A stretch of 64,000 nucleotides of DNA. Origin: Promethearchaeota archaeon (GTDB lineage: Archaea; Asgardarchaeota; Lokiarchaeia; Sigyniarchaeales; SOKP01). The position numbers and the translations under genes were made by a program. Location of the stretch: the NCBI GenBank assembly GCA_030606485.1, contig JAUWGH010000010.1:17317-81316 (forward strand). The letters are read 5' to 3'. Shown piece after piece: positions 63,425-64,000 of the stretch; position 1 is the stretch's first letter, and each line of letters begins with the position of its first letter. The notes below the pieces were generated by a model that worked only from the letters and a program-made list of their open reading frames with translations, searched no databases and was not told the DNA's origin.

Positions 63425-64000
63425 ATGAACAAAAATCAAAATGATAAAGATCCAAAAGAAATGTTTGAATCTTTAGTATTCGAACATAAAAGAAAACTTA
63501 GTAATAGATTACAAAATTATATTACTTATGGGGTTAGTAGAGTAGATCATTATGAAAATCAGAAAAAAATATTTCTTGAAATGAATTTCACGATAATGAT
63601 TATTTTAGGTGCTATTTTGTCTGTATTTTTTGGTTTTTTGGATGATAAAGGAAAATGGATTATCTTTATCATATTAATCGCTTATTCTGTGCTTACCATT
63701 TTAAATATATTATTTAATTTAGAAGAACATTCAACCAAGTCCTTCAGAATAATGACTCGATATGATAAAGTTATTAAATTTATATTTAGATGTAAGGATA
63801 TCGAAGATGTGTTAAAAGAAGATGAAGGTTGGAATTCCTTATGGTTTTATAGAGGTAATATTTTAAGTAAAATGGATTTTGAAAGCTTATATAATTTTGC
63901 TACGGAGAGATTTAAAGGTAAAGTGAATCGAAATAACAACAAGAATATAATAGATTTATCAAATCAATTAATTAGAGATGATATTAAAGAGTTATATAAA
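63425..64000 (+). CDS. two-TM SLATT-like protein, 3' partial
   Basis: 192 codons, running off the window. A charged helical start (FEHKRKLSNRLQNYI), then two close membrane helices (FTIMIILGAILSVFFGFL and WIIFIILIAYSVLTILNILF), then EEHSTKSFRIMTRYDKVIKF. The layout of amphipathic helix, 2TM hairpin and a conserved H-S-x-Y-like helix resembles SLATT effectors of nucleotide-signal defence systems. Only a pattern match. Confidence 0.45.
   Translation, partial: MNKNQNDKDPKEMFESLVFEHKRKLSNRLQNYITYGVSRVDHYENQKKIFLEMNFTIMIILGAILSVFFGFLDDKGKWIIFIILIAYSVLTILNILFNLEEHSTKSFRIMTRYDKVIKFIFRCKDIEDVLKEDEGWNSLWFYRGNILSKMDFESLYNFATERFKGKVNRNNNKNIIDLSNQLIRDDIKELYK

Noticed and set aside
1..64000. tRNA, rRNA and CRISPR genes
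   Set aside because: I looked for T-loop GGTTCGAAT-type strings, GC-rich rRNA blocks and direct-repeat arrays and saw none; in this AT-rich window a tRNA should stand out by GC content, but a scan with a covariance model would be decisive.

Overview
The window is very AT-rich, has archaeal-style ribosome binding sites and TATA-like boxes, and carries archaeal housekeeping genes (myo-inositol-1-phosphate synthase, an Ldh2-type dehydrogenase, a RadA fragment). It also has a NosD-like surface protein ending in an IPGYN plus membrane helix plus basic tail, many small multi-pass membrane proteins, TPR and LRR proteins and zinc ribbons. Together these suggest an Asgard archaeon close to Lokiarchaeia; this is inferred from gene style, not from a marker tree.

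Layout. 1-7.7 kb: a partial MoaD-like protein, a Trm112-like/methyltransferase fusion, the NosD-like surface protein, small membrane proteins and two gene relics. 7.7-10 kb: a PD-(D/E)XK nuclease, three small genes, an AbrB-type DNA-binding protein and a structured element. 10.1-12.9 kb: inositol-phosphate synthase (apparently starting at AUA) and the Ldh2-type dehydrogenase, the only clearly metabolic block. 13-16.4 kb: a graveyard of very short genes and relics (RadA fragment, zinc-ribbon fragment, decayed copy of the 43.4 kb gene, GC-richer foreign-looking ORF). 16.7-20.4 kb: a class I glutamine amidotransferase, a large lineage-specific protein with a premature TGA, and a NYN/PIN-like RNase with a long conserved leader. 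20.6-24.8 kb: a secretion/bacteriocin-like module (signal peptide, rhodanese, eight-cysteine hydrophobic tail, membrane partner, second truncated copy) and a two-gene decayed operon. 25-28.7 kb: a lineage-specific protein and a GNAT + B12-type radical SAM pair. 29-38.3 kb: two pairs of helical/TM protein plus transthyretin-like modular protein, set among duplicated promoter modules. 38.4-46 kb: more structured elements, a TPR protein, an OAS/CD-NTase-like nucleotidyltransferase, zinc-ribbon paralogues and hypothetical genes. 46-54 kb: paralogue of the 17.6 kb gene, a ten-TPR protein built of 102-bp repeats, a second PD-(D/E)XK nuclease, a GGCT-like protein and a second NYN RNase with the same leader. 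55-64 kb: an 1129-residue LRR-ABC ATPase-nitrilase fusion beside an RHH regulator, then membrane proteins.

The best candidates for undescribed biology are the LRR-ATPase-nitrilase protein (immune-receptor-like architecture), the NYN RNase with its conserved hairpin leader, the rhodanese/eight-cysteine bacteriocin-like module, the family of structured elements at 8.7, 38.4 and 41.5 kb, and AUA initiation supported by Shine-Dalgarno spacing. The many truncated, frameshifted or stop-interrupted copies say that accessory genes turn over fast here.
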